Source of the DNA: Aeromicrobium sp.
GTDB taxonomy: Bacteria; Actinomycetota; Actinomycetes; Propionibacteriales; Nocardioidaceae
Assembly: GCF_023146395.1 (NCBI RefSeq)
Contig: NZ_JAGLCD010000014.1
Span: forward strand, 1-52,880
Direction of reading: 5' to 3'
DNA length: 52,880 nucleotides
The position numbers and the translations under genes were made by a program. Below the pieces are notes generated by a model. It worked only from the letters and a program-made list of their open reading frames with translations, was not told where the DNA came from and searched no databases. Shown here in pieces: positions 41,927 to 50,102 of the stretch; positions within the stretch are counted from its first letter, which is position 1, and every line of letters starts with the position of its first letter.

Positions 41927-43539
41927 CCGCGGTCACCGGACCCTCGGACCCGCAGCTGGTCGCCGGCGTCCTGGCCGGCGACCGCGAGGCGTTCGCGGCG
42001 GTCTACGACCGGTACGGCGACCGCCTCTACGACTACGCGCACTCGATGCTGCGGCAGCGGGAGGAGGCCGAGGACGCGGTCGCGGACGGATTCGTGCTGG
42101 TGGCCGAACGGCTGGGGCAGCTGCGCGACCCGGAGCGGCTCCGGCCGTGGCTCTACGCGATCGTCCGCAGCGAGTGCCTGCGCCGGCTGCGGTCGCGCCG
42201 ACGCGTGGCCTTCGGCGGCGACGAACGGCTCGTCGAGATGGCTGACTCCGACCGCAGCCCGGAGGAGGAGGCAGAGCTCACGGCGCTGCGCCGGCTCGTG
42301 TGGGACGCCGCGGCCGGCCTCGCCGAGCGGGACCAGAGCATCCTCACCCTGCACCTGCGCCACGGCCTCGAGGGCGCCGAGCTGGGCGAGGCGATGGGTG
42401 TCAGCACGTCCCAGGCCTACGTGCTGCTGAGCCGGTTGCGCGACCAGGTCGAACGCTCGCTCGGCGCCCTGCTGGTCGCGCGGCTCGGTCGCGACGACTG
42501 CGCCGACCTCGACCGGCTCCTGGCCGACTGGGACGGGACCTTCTCCCCGCTGATCCGCAAGCGCGTGGCCCGGCACGTCGACGGGTGCGACGTGTGCGGC
42601 GAGCGCCGCCGGATCGTCGTCAGCCCCTGGGCGCTGCTCGCCGGCGTGCCGCTGCTCGCCGCGCCCGTGGCGCTGCGCGACCGCGTGACCGAGACCCACC
42701 TGGTCGCCTCGACAACCATGACCCGCACCGAGTCGGGGGGAGGCGTGACGGGCAGCGGCGCGCTGGCCAGGCCGGTCACGACACGGCGTGCGCTGATCGG
42801 CTCGGGGGTGCTCGCGACCCTCGCGATCATCGCCGCGCTCATCTGGTCGAGCGGCGCCGAGGAGGCCGGGGACGCCCCGGGAACGACGTCGGACTCGACA
42901 CCCAGCGCCTCCGCGACCGCGGCACCTGCCCCGACCACCACCCCACCACCGACGGTCGTCGTGTCCGGCACCCTGACCCTCTCCACCACGACCCTCGACC
43001 TCGGCACGAGCGCGACCTCCGGCAGGTTCCGGCTGACCAACACCGGCGGCACCGACGTCACGGCCGATCTCACGGCATCGGCCCCGTGGGTCTCCGTGCC
43101 CGGATCCGTCACCGTCCCGGCCGGCAGCGCTCGCGACGTCACGGTGCGGGTCGATCGCGGAGCCGTCGCCGAAGGGATCTCGACCGCCGACGTGACCGTG
43201 CGCTGGGCCGAGGGCTCGGCCCGGGTGCGGGTCGTGCTGACCCAGGACCGCCCGCCCGTGGTGGGCGCGCCCACAGCGTCGCCGGGTGCCTGCAACGTGC
43301 CGGTTCCTGTCAGCGTCGACGTGACCGACACCGACGTCGCGAGCGTCCGTCTCGACTGGCAGGGCCCGTCGGGTCCCGGCTCGGCGACGCTCACCAGCGC
43401 CGGCTCCACGTGGTCGGGCGAGATGGGACCGTTCCCGATCGGCGGCACCGTCACGTTCCGCGCCACCGCCGTCGACGCCAGCGGCAGCACCACGACGGGA
43501 CCGGCGTCGACCATCGACGTCCTGCCCTGCCCTGGCTAG
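41923..43539 (+). CDS. ECF sigma factor fused to anti-sigma-like motif, membrane span and extracellular Ig-like domains
   Basis: A 538-residue protein. Sigma region 2 lies at about 10-85 (DREAFAAVYDRYGDRLYDYAHSML, EDAVADGFVLVAERL) and region 4 at about 125-185 (LAERDQSILTLHLRHGLEGAELGEAMGVSTSQAYVLLSRL). A zinc-type motif H218-x3-C222-x2-C225 follows, as in ZAS anti-sigma factors. One membrane span sits at about 288-310, then a Thr/Pro-rich linker (about 325-346) and two Ig/BACON-like beta regions (about 347-447 and 448-538). Sigma, anti-sigma and sensor appear combined in one membrane-tethered chain; release would need proteolysis or conformational change (inference). The sortase and substrate genes follow on the same strand and share its promoter motif. 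Two promoters and a leader ORF precede it. Confidence 0.88.
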   Translation: MTAVTGPSDPQLVAGVLAGDREAFAAVYDRYGDRLYDYAHSMLRQREEAEDAVADGFVLVAERLGQLRDPERLRPWLYAIVRSECLRRLRSRRRVAFGGDERLVEMADSDRSPEEEAELTALRRLVWDAAAGLAERDQSILTLHLRHGLEGAELGEAMGVSTSQAYVLLSRLRDQVERSLGALLVARLGRDDCADLDRLLADWDGTFSPLIRKRVARHVDGCDVCGERRRIVVSPWALLAGVPLLAAPVALRDRVTETHLVASTTMTRTESGGGVTGSGALARPVTTRRALIGSGVLATLAIIAALIWSSGAEEAGDAPGTTSDSTPSASATAAPAPTTTPPPTVVVSGTLTLSTTTLDLGTSATSGRFRLTNTGGTDVTADLTASAPWVSVPGSVTVPAGSARDVTVRVDRGAVAEGISTADVTVRWAEGSARVRVVLTQDRPPVVGAPTASPGACNVPVPVSVDVTDTDVASVRLDWQGPSGPGSATLTSAGSTWSGEMGPFPIGGTVTFRATAVDASGSTTTGPASTIDVLPCPG

Positions 43540-43551
43540 ATCCTCAGGAAC

Positions 43552-43582
43552 TGCAAGAGATCGACGCCCCACGGCTCCCACC
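43552..43582 (+). promoter_or_regulatory. Shared ECF promoter motif, copy 2 (sortase gene)
   Basis: TGCAAGAGATC (43552-43562), nine bases, CGGCTCCCACC (43572-43582), 29 bases before the sortase ATG. Spacing is identical to copies 1 and 3. Confidence 0.82.
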
Positions 43583-43611
43583 GGTGTCACCCACCACCGG
43601 AGGTACCTGCC

Positions 43612-44223
43612 ATGTCCCGTTCCACGCCGTCGTTCCGCCATCACCTCGCCCTCGCCCTCGCCCTCGCCGCGCTCGCGATCCATGCGCCCGACGCACCCCG
43701 GCCGACACCGCCCACCGCTCCCGCAGCGGACGTCGTGACCGACGCCGTGGCCGGCGGAGCGGCCGCAGCCCGTCCCGCCCTGGCACCGGTCGGCGATCCG
43801 CTCGCGGTCCACATCGCTGCGATCGATGTCGACCTGCCGCTCGGCGCCGTGGGCCTCAAGCCCGACGGCGCGATGCAGACCCCCGGCACGGGCGAGGCCG
43901 CCTGGTACTCCCCCGGCCCCCGTCCCGGTGAGCCCGGAGGTGCGGTGCTGGTCGCCCACGTGGCGGGTCGCCACGGACCGGACGTCTTCTGGCGGCTCGG
44001 CGAGCTGCGAGCGGGTGACGTCGTGACGGTCGATCACACGCTCGGCACATCGACGTTCGTCGTCGACCGGGTGACGCAGACGGCCAAGGGGGCCCTGCCG
44101 GTCGAGGACATCTGGGGTGACAACCAGCGGCCTCTGCTGCGTCTCATCACGTGCGGCGGGAGCGTCGATCCGGCGACCGGCCGGTACCGCGACAACACCA
44201 TCGTCTACGCCCACCTCGGGTAG
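43612..44223 (+). CDS. Class F sortase
   Basis: A 203-residue sortase. A signal-anchor (about 9-25) precedes a Pro/Ala-rich linker and the sortase barrel. The catalytic triad is His116 (LVAHVAG), Cys181 (LITCGG) and Arg193 (TGRYRDNTIVYA). The short, single-span layout and TGHYRDN-type ending are those of actinobacterial class F enzymes. They join surface proteins to the cell wall or to other acceptors. GGAGG lies eight bases before the ATG. It is likely to act on the anchored protein encoded next (44357) and perhaps others. Confidence 0.9.
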   Translation: MSRSTPSFRHHLALALALAALAIHAPDAPRPTPPTAPAADVVTDAVAGGAAAARPALAPVGDPLAVHIAAIDVDLPLGAVGLKPDGAMQTPGTGEAAWYSPGPRPGEPGGAVLVAHVAGRHGPDVFWRLGELRAGDVVTVDHTLGTSTFVVDRVTQTAKGALPVEDIWGDNQRPLLRLITCGGSVDPATGRYRDNTIVYAHLG

Positions 44224-44282
44224 CGGGGTCGAGCCGTGCTGGCCGCCGAGGACGACGCTCTCAGAAAAGTTCGTCGCAGAAG

Positions 44283-44313
44283 TGCAAGAGATCCTCCGGC
44301 CGCGGCTCCTACC
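44283..44313 (+). promoter_or_regulatory. Shared ECF promoter motif, copy 3 (secreted-protein gene)
   Basis: TGCAAGAGATC (44283-44293), nine bases, CGGCTCCTACC (44303-44313), 43 bases before the ATG at 44357. Confidence 0.82.
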
Positions 44314-44356
44314 TCCGACAGACACACCCACCCCACCTTCACCAAGGAGCACCACC

Positions 44357-44881
44357 ATGAACCGCATCGCCCGCACCCTCGCCACCTCGGCCCCGCTCGT
44401 CGCCGCTCTCGCGGTCGGCGGCCTGACCCTGGGGGCGGGGGCCGCAGCGGCCGAGCCCGTGCCGCTCGGTCCGACGACGCTCGCCGTCCCCGACCCCGGA
44501 CCGGTCGACCCGAACCTGCCGGACGGCCCCGGCGACCTCACGAACCCCGAGCCCGGCCCCGTCGATCCGACCGTGCCCGACGGCCCTGACGACCTCACCG
44601 CACCGACGCCGTGCCCGACGCACGGCGACTGCGGTCCCGACCCGGTCGACGGCCCGGACGACTTCACCGCGGGCGACCCGGAGCCCGGCGACCCGGGCGA
44701 CGACTCCTCCGGTGGCGCGGGCCAGGACGGCTCCTCCGTGCCGACCCCGACCCGTGTCGACGCCGGTGTCGCCCCCACCGAGGACGGCCAGGGCCTGGAG
44801 TGGCTGCTCCTGGGCGGGAGCCTGGTCGGCCTGTCCGGTGCGGCGTACGGCGCCCGCCGGCTGATCGGCCGCGCCGCCTGA
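44357..44881 (+). CDS. Small secreted repeat protein with C-terminal anchor (likely sortase substrate)
   Basis: A 174-residue protein. A signal peptide (about 1-31, ending AAAA) precedes an acidic Pro/Asp-rich region with two close repeats (PDPGPVDPNLPDGPGDLT and PEPGPVDPTVPDGPDDLT), a CPTHGDC pair of cysteines and a Gly/Ser/Asp stretch. The C-terminus has TRVDAGVAP, a hydrophobic run (about 147-165) and an ARRLIGRAA tail, a sorting-signal layout without LPxTG; VDAG may be the recognised site (inference). AAGGAG precedes the ATG by seven bases. It carries the same promoter motif as the sortase gene. Probably a small surface or appendage component; function unknown. Confidence 0.7.
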   Translation: MNRIARTLATSAPLVAALAVGGLTLGAGAAAAEPVPLGPTTLAVPDPGPVDPNLPDGPGDLTNPEPGPVDPTVPDGPDDLTAPTPCPTHGDCGPDPVDGPDDFTAGDPEPGDPGDDSSGGAGQDGSSVPTPTRVDAGVAPTEDGQGLEWLLLGGSLVGLSGAAYGARRLIGRAA

Positions 44882-44896
44882 TCGACACCCTGCCGC

Positions 44897-44937
44897 CTCG
44901 ACGCCCCGTCACCCGTGTGGTGCCGGGGCGTCGAGGC
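44897..44937 (+). terminator. Terminator hairpin after the sigma-sortase cluster
   Basis: CCTCGACGCCCCGTCACC pairs with GGTGCCGGGGCGTCGAGG (18-bp stem, one mismatch, 5-base loop), 15 bases after the stop codon of the secreted-protein gene. Confidence 0.85.
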
Positions 44938-45063
44938 ATCTCCCCCGCCGATCCCGGCGTGTGATGCCTCACGTGACCGGCGGGTATGGCATGCCTTAGT
45001 GCGCGGACTCGCTACTCGCGAGTTAATGTCAGCCCAACTGTCAGCATGGAGATTGGGGCCCTG

Positions 45064-48000
45064 ATGCAGCTCGTCGCCATCATCGTGTCACTGGGACTGA
45101 CGGCGGTCGCCGTCCCCATGGTCACGCTCACGGTCATGCGGATGCTCCGCGTCATCCGCGCCGGCCAGCCGGCGATCGGTCGCAGCGATCGCCCTGCCCA
45201 GCGGGCGCTCGTGGTGCTCAAGGAGACCGCGCTGCACACGCGCATGCTGCAGTGGACCTGGGTCGGCATCCTGCACTGGTTCGCGTTCGCGGCCTTCATC
45301 CTGCTGAGCACCGCGGTCGCGCAGGCCTACTTCCAGCTCTTCGACCCCGAGTTCGTCTGGCCGATCATCGGTCACTTCTTCCTCTACGAGTGGGCCGCCG
45401 AGTTCCTCGGCCTGCTCGGCGCCCTCGCGATCATCCCGCTGTTCGTCTACCGCCTGCGCAACCTGCCCTCGCGCAAGGGCCGCGACAGCCGCTTCTTCGG
45501 CTCCACGATGTGGCAGGCCTTCTTCGTCGAGGCCATGGTCCTGCTCGAGAGCGCCGCGATCCTGTTCGTGCGCGGCGCCGAGTACAACCTCCTGCAGGCC
45601 CACGGCGGCGAGGACGCCGACTACGCGACCGGCTTCCACTTCCCGATCGCGCAGTACTTCGGCAACCTCTACCCGACCGGTGCCGAGTCGATCGGCACGC
45701 TCGAGAACATCATCTACGCGATCGCGCTGTTCAAGATCGCCTCGGCGATGATCTGGCTGATCGTCATCGCCCGGAACATCACGATGGGCGTGGCCTGGCA
45801 CCGCTTCACCGCGTGGTTCAACATCTTCTTCAAGCGCGAGGCCGACGGCGGCACGGCGCTCGGCGGCCTCGTGCCGCTCTACGTCGGTGGCGAGCCGATC
45901 AACATGGAGAAGCTCGAGGACCTCGACGAGGACGACTTCAACAAGCTCGGCGTCGGCAAGGTCGAGGACTTCAGCTGGAAGGGCCTGCTCGACTTCACGA
46001 CCTGCACCGAGTGCGGTCGCTGCCAGAGCCAGTGCCCCGCGTGGAACACCGAGAAGCCCCTCTCGCCGAAGCTGCTCATGATGGGCCTGCGCGAGCACGC
46101 CTACGCCAAGATCCCGCTCCTGGACATCCCCGAGGACCAGCGCACCGAGGAGCAGCAGGCCGAGATCGACCGCCCGCTGATCGGCGACGCCGACGCCTAC
46201 GGCGTGATCGACCCCGACGTCCTGTGGTCCTGCACGAACTGCGGCGCCTGCGTGCAGCAGTGCCCCGTCGACATCGAGCACGTCGACCACATCGACAACA
46301 TGCGCCGCTACCAGGTGCTCGTGGAGTCGAACTTCCCGGCCGAGCTGAACAACATCTTCAAGGGCCTGGAGCGCAAGGGCAATCCCTGGAACATGAACCC
46401 GCGCGACCGGATGAAGTGGGCCGAGGGCCTCGACTTCGAGGTCAAGCAGGTCGGCGTCGACGTCGACGACCTCGACGAGGTCGAGTGGCTGTTCTGGGTC
46501 GGCTGCGCCGGCGCCTTCGAGGACCGCGCCAAGAAGACCACGCAGGCCGTCGCCGAGCTGCTCGACATGGCGGGCGTGACGTTTGCGGTGCTGGGCGACG
46601 GCGAGACGTGCACGGGCGACTCCGCGCGCCGATCGGGCAACGAGATCGTGTTCCAGCAGCTCGCGATGGAGAACGTCGAGACCTTCAAGGAGATGAAGGT
46701 CAAGAAGGTCGTCTCGACCTGCGCCCACTGCTTCAACACGCTGAAGAACGAGTACGCGGACTTCGGCATCGAGCTCGAGGTCGTGCACCACACGCAGCTG
46801 CTCAACCGCCTCGTGCGGGAGAAGAAGCTGACCCCGGTCGCCGCGTCCGAGGGCACCGTCGCCGGCGCGAACATCACGTACCACGACCCGTGCTTCCTGG
46901 GCCGTCACAACCAGGTCTACGAGGCGCCGCGTGAGCTGCTCGAGATCATCCCGGGCGCGACGTTCACCGAGATGCCGCGCAACAAGGAGACCTCGTTCTG
47001 CTGCGGCGCCGGCGGTGCCCGCATGTGGATGGAGGAGACGATCGGCTCGCGCATCAACGTGAACCGCACGGTCGAGGCCGTCGCCACGGGCGCCGACAAG
47101 ATCGCCACCGGCTGCCCGTTCTGCCGTGTCATGCTGTCGGACGGCCTGACCCTGAAGCAGTCCGAGGGCGAGGCCCGCGAGGAGGTCGAGGTCATCGACG
47201 TCGCACAGATGCTGCTGGCCGCCGTGAAGCGGGCCCCGGCCCCCGAGGAGGAGGCCGCGGTCGTCGCCGAGGCCGAGTCCGCCACGGCCGCAGCGGCGAC
47301 GCCCGAGGCGAAGGACGCCGGCAGCGGGAGCGGCGACGGCACCGACGAGGCCGCGGAGGTCGTCGAGGAGCAGAAGCTCGACGAGCCCGACCCGGCCGAG
47401 CAGGAGACGTCCGACCAGGCCGCGGCCGCCCAGAACAACGTCCCCACCGATGCCGAGGGCGACGGGTCGGCCGACGAGTCGCCGCTGCCGGAGCAGCCGC
47501 GCAACGCCGACGCCCGCGACCAGGCGGCCGACGACGAGGGCGGCGAGACGCTCGAGCAGTCCGAGGGCGAGCCGGGCGAGCGCGCCGGCGACAGCGGCGT
47601 GGTCGAGGACAGCGCTGACGCCGCCGAGGCTGCCGAGGAGCCGGAGGCTGCCGAGGAGCCGTCGACGGAGCCGGAGACCGCCGAGACCGACGACCGGGAG
47701 GCCTCCGAGAAGGAGGAGGGCGCCTGGGCGAACGTCGGCGCCGTCAACACCGACCTCCTGCCCGACACCCCGGCCGCCAGCGCCGATGCCACCCCGGCCG
47801 ATGACGTCGAGGAGCCGGAGGCCAAGCCCGAGCCGGGCGACACCACCGACCCCGACGCGGAGTCCGCACCGTCGGCCCAGCCCGAGACGGAGTCCTCGCC
47901 CGCCGAGGACGAGCCGGCTCCGGCAGCCGACGAGCCCGTCGAGGAAGGTGCCCGCGAGGAGGAGGCCGAGACGCTCGACGACACGGCCGAGGCCACCGAC

Positions 48001-48192
48001 CCCGAGTCCGGATCGATCTCGCCGGACGCGCCCGAGGGCATCGTGTCGGTCGAGGACGGCTCCGATCCCGAGGTCGAGTCCGAGGACGTCGCCCCGCTGA
48101 CCGACGCCAACCCGAGCGGCGCGGACCTGACCGCCTCGGCGACCGAGATGGCCGCGGACGACGACGCCGACGAGGCGAAGAAGTCCGACTGA
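45064..48192 (+). CDS. etfD: EtfD-type membrane Fe-S oxidoreductase with long acidic tail
   Basis: A 1042-residue protein. Six or so N-terminal membrane spans (about 1-260) form the cytochrome-b-like domain. Two 4Fe-4S sites follow (CTECGRCQSQCP near 315, CTNCGACVQQCP near 390), then two CCG domains (WVGCAGAFEDR, STCAHCFNTLKNEY, DPCFLGRHN, SFCCGAGGARMW). This matches mycobacterial Rv0338c/EtfD, which passes electrons from ETF, reduced by acyl-CoA dehydrogenases, to the quinone pool. From about residue 725 the chain is an Ala/Glu/Asp/Pro-rich acidic tail of about 315 residues, probably disordered. The ATG at 45064 is preferred (GGGG five bases upstream); 45046 and 44986 are alternatives. Confidence 0.88.
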   Translation: MQLVAIIVSLGLTAVAVPMVTLTVMRMLRVIRAGQPAIGRSDRPAQRALVVLKETALHTRMLQWTWVGILHWFAFAAFILLSTAVAQAYFQLFDPEFVWPIIGHFFLYEWAAEFLGLLGALAIIPLFVYRLRNLPSRKGRDSRFFGSTMWQAFFVEAMVLLESAAILFVRGAEYNLLQAHGGEDADYATGFHFPIAQYFGNLYPTGAESIGTLENIIYAIALFKIASAMIWLIVIARNITMGVAWHRFTAWFNIFFKREADGGTALGGLVPLYVGGEPINMEKLEDLDEDDFNKLGVGKVEDFSWKGLLDFTTCTECGRCQSQCPAWNTEKPLSPKLLMMGLREHAYAKIPLLDIPEDQRTEEQQAEIDRPLIGDADAYGVIDPDVLWSCTNCGACVQQCPVDIEHVDHIDNMRRYQVLVESNFPAELNNIFKGLERKGNPWNMNPRDRMKWAEGLDFEVKQVGVDVDDLDEVEWLFWVGCAGAFEDRAKKTTQAVAELLDMAGVTFAVLGDGETCTGDSARRSGNEIVFQQLAMENVETFKEMKVKKVVSTCAHCFNTLKNEYADFGIELEVVHHTQLLNRLVREKKLTPVAASEGTVAGANITYHDPCFLGRHNQVYEAPRELLEIIPGATFTEMPRNKETSFCCGAGGARMWMEETIGSRINVNRTVEAVATGADKIATGCPFCRVMLSDGLTLKQSEGEAREEVEVIDVAQMLLAAVKRAPAPEEEAAVVAEAESATAAAATPEAKDAGSGSGDGTDEAAEVVEEQKLDEPDPAEQETSDQAAAAQNNVPTDAEGDGSADESPLPEQPRNADARDQAADDEGGETLEQSEGEPGERAGDSGVVEDSADAAEAAEEPEAAEEPSTEPETAETDDREASEKEEGAWANVGAVNTDLLPDTPAASADATPADDVEEPEAKPEPGDTTDPDAESAPSAQPETESSPAEDEPAPAADEPVEEGAREEEAETLDDTAEATDPESGSISPDAPEGIVSVEDGSDPEVESEDVAPLTDANPSGADLTASATEMAADDDADEAKKSD

Positions 48193-48212
48193 CCGAGGTC
48201 ACCCGCCCGACC

Positions 48213-48248
48213 AGACGGCGATCACCCCACCCGGGGTGGTCGCCGTCT
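48213..48248 (+). terminator. Terminator hairpin after etfD
   Basis: AGACGGCGATCACCCC pairs with GGGGTGGTCGCCGTCT (16-bp stem, one mismatch), 20 bases after the etfD stop codon. Confidence 0.82.
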
Positions 48249-48257
48249 CGCATCTGC

Positions 48258-48268
48258 GGGGGGGGGGG
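48258..48268. repeat. Run of eleven G
   Basis: An uninterrupted G11 tract between the etfD terminator and the junction repeat. Such a run is prone to slippage in vivo and to miscounting in sequencing. Confidence 0.9.
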
Positions 48269-48350
48269 AGCCAGCAACCTCACCCCAGGGCCAGAAGGTT
48301 GCTGGGCCACCGCCCCCGCGGGCGAGAGGTTGCTGGCTCACCGCTCTTCT
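48269..48350. repeat. Repeat at a convergent junction (family member 3)
   Basis: GCCAGCAACCT (from about 48270) is inverted relative to AGGTTGCTGG, which occurs twice (about 48296 and 48327), followed by GCCACCGC and CTCACCGCTC respectively. The last copy matches the arm at 961-979 with one change. It lies between the converging etfD and sigma-41 genes. Confidence 0.78.
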
Positions 48351-48357
48351 GGATCGC

Positions 48358-49248
48358 TCAGCTCGTCCAGGCGCCGAGCTTGGCGGGATTGGCCTGGATC
48401 CACACGTCGCGCACGACCTCGCCGACGACGTTCAGCATGATGACGAACGGCGCGGCACCCGGCTCCCGCAGCACGATCGCCGCCCGGCCCTCCACGACCT
48501 CGATGCTCGGTTCGACCACCCGCCCCTCGCGGGCGATCTTGGCCATGATCCCGAACAGGAACCGGGCGACCCGGTCGCCGCCCTGCACGGGCCGCCGGGC
48601 CATCCCGGCACGTCCACCGCCGTCGGTCACGAGCGTGACGCTCGGGTCCAGCACGGCCACGAGGTCGTCGAGCCGGCCCGAGCCGCAGGCCGCGAGGAAG
48701 GCCTCGACGACACGTTCGTGATCGGCCGGCGAGGCCTCACGTACCCGGCGCTCCCGGAGGTCGCGGCGCGCCTCCGAGGCGAGCTTGCGGGCCGCCTGGG
48801 GCGTGCGGCCGACCACCTCGGCGACCTCGACGAAGCTCAGCCCGAAGAGGTCGTGCAGCACGAAGCTGACCCGCTCGGCCGGCGTCAACGACTCGAGCAC
48901 GACCATCAGCGCGCTGGTCACCTGATCGTCCAGGCTCACGCGCTCGGCCGGGTCCGCGGCCGCCGCGGCGGCGGGAAGGTCGGCACCGGGTCGCGGCTCG
49001 GGAAGCCACTCCCCCGTGTACCGCTCGCGGCGCGCCCGCGCCGAGCCCAGGACGTCCAGACAGATCCGGCCCACGACCGTCGTGAACCACGCGTCGACGT
49101 TGCGCACCGCCTCGCGCTCGGCCGGCGTCAGCCGGAACCAGCGCACGTACGCCTCCTGCACGGCGTCCTCCGCGTCGGCGGTCGTGCCGAGCAGGCGAAA
49201 GGCCGCCGCGAGCAGGCGGCCCCGGTCGGCGTCCTCGGCCTCAGGCAC
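48358..49248 (-). CDS. ECF41/SigJ-type sigma factor with SnoaL-like C-terminal domain
   Basis: A 296-residue sigma factor. Region 2 is at about 8-75 (LLAAAFRLLGTTADAEDAVQEAYVRWFRL) and region 4 at about 115-170. The linker GEWLPEP, the segment DGGGRAGMARRPVQGGDRVARFLFG and the terminal ANPAKL are marks of the ECF41 group, whose C-terminal SnoaL-like domain controls activity in place of a separate anti-sigma. The start is a GTG at 49248, overlapping the end of the NmrA-like gene by eight bases. ECF41 genes usually neighbour an oxidoreductase, epimerase or decarboxylase, as here. Confidence 0.9.
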   Translation of the reverse strand: MPEAEDADRGRLLAAAFRLLGTTADAEDAVQEAYVRWFRLTPAEREAVRNVDAWFTTVVGRICLDVLGSARARRERYTGEWLPEPRPGADLPAAAAAADPAERVSLDDQVTSALMVVLESLTPAERVSFVLHDLFGLSFVEVAEVVGRTPQAARKLASEARRDLRERRVREASPADHERVVEAFLAACGSGRLDDLVAVLDPSVTLVTDGGGRAGMARRPVQGGDRVARFLFGIMAKIAREGRVVEPSIEVVEGRAAIVLREPGAAPFVIMLNVVGEVVRDVWIQANPAKLGAWTS

Positions 49249-50050
49249 GCGGCGCCCCCTGGTCCGCCTGGTCCGCCTGACCCGCCTGACCCGCCTGACC
49301 CGCCGGCTCGTCCTGGCTCTGCAGCCACTCCGCGAACGTGGTGGTGCCGTGATCGGCGTCGGGCGAGGAGACGAGGGTGCCGTCGCGCATCGCCCGGCCC
49401 AGCGCGCCGGGCAGCGGCACGCCGAGCACGGGGCGCCGGTCGCCGCGGTGGCGGGCCCACGCACGGGAGAGGTCGGCCATCCACGCGGTCTCGGGGCCGC
49501 CGAGGTCGGCGACCCGACCTGACGGCCCGGCCCCCACGAGCTCGACGAGCCGTGCCGCGACGTCGCGGGCCGCGACCGTCTCGCTCCGCATGCGCGGCAC
49601 CAGCACGAGCGAGCCGACCGTGGTCGAGCCGTGGACCTGACCGGCGAACTCGTGGAACTGGGTGGCTCGCAGCACGGTCCACGGGACGTCGCCGGCGGCC
49701 ACGAGCTCCTCCTGGAGCACCTTGCCCGCGTAGTAGCCGTGCGGGGCACGGTCGACACCCACGATCGACAGCACCACGTGGTGCCGGGTGCCGGCCGCCT
49801 GCTCGGCCTCGAGCAGGAGCCGGGTGCTCGTGCCGAAGAACGTGCGCGACTCCTGTGCGTCGAGGGTGAAGGTCGAGGCGACGTCGACGACGGTCTCGAC
49901 GCCGACGAGCGCCTCGGCCAGCCCGGTCCCGGTGGTCAGGTCGACGCCCGCTCCGCGGCTGAGCACCACGACGTCGTGCCCGGCCCCGCGGGCGAGCTCG
50001 ACGACGTGGGTGCCCACGGCTCCGGTTCCTCCGGCGACGGCAATCCTCAT
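49241..50050 (-). CDS. NmrA-like NAD(P)-binding oxidoreductase
   Basis: A 269-residue atypical SDR. MRIAVAGGTGAVGTHVVELARGAGHDVVVLSRG is the N-terminal nucleotide site (GGTGAVG), and TVLRATQFHEFAG and GGPETAWMADLSRAW are typical of NmrA/HSCARG-like proteins, which lack the YxxxK catalytic pair. GAGAGGAT precedes the ATG. The C-terminus is an (AGQ)3(ADQ)2 repeat encoded by a 9-bp tandem array. The gene overlaps the ECF41 sigma gene and is its probable target. Confidence 0.85.
   Translation of the reverse strand: MRIAVAGGTGAVGTHVVELARGAGHDVVVLSRGAGVDLTTGTGLAEALVGVETVVDVASTFTLDAQESRTFFGTSTRLLLEAEQAAGTRHHVVLSIVGVDRAPHGYYAGKVLQEELVAAGDVPWTVLRATQFHEFAGQVHGSTTVGSLVLVPRMRSETVAARDVAARLVELVGAGPSGRVADLGGPETAWMADLSRAWARHRGDRRPVLGVPLPGALGRAMRDGTLVSSPDADHGTTTFAEWLQSQDEPAGQAGQAGQADQADQGAPRA
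49261..49305. repeat. 9-bp tandem array within the oxidoreductase C-terminus
   Basis: Five units, GGTCCGCCT twice and then GACCCGCCT-type three times, encode AGQ/ADQ repeats on the minus strand at the end of the NmrA-like gene. A slippage-prone site. Confidence 0.8.
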
Positions 50051-50102
50051 GGGGTGATCCTCTCGGGAGAGGCGGGAGCCTGTCTCCCGCTTCACCCCCT
50101 TC

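Noticed and set aside
44934..44970. GAGGCAT/ATGCCTC inverted repeat before etfD as an operator.
   Set aside because: The 7-bp arms are separated by 23 bases, and one arm is part of the preceding terminator stem.
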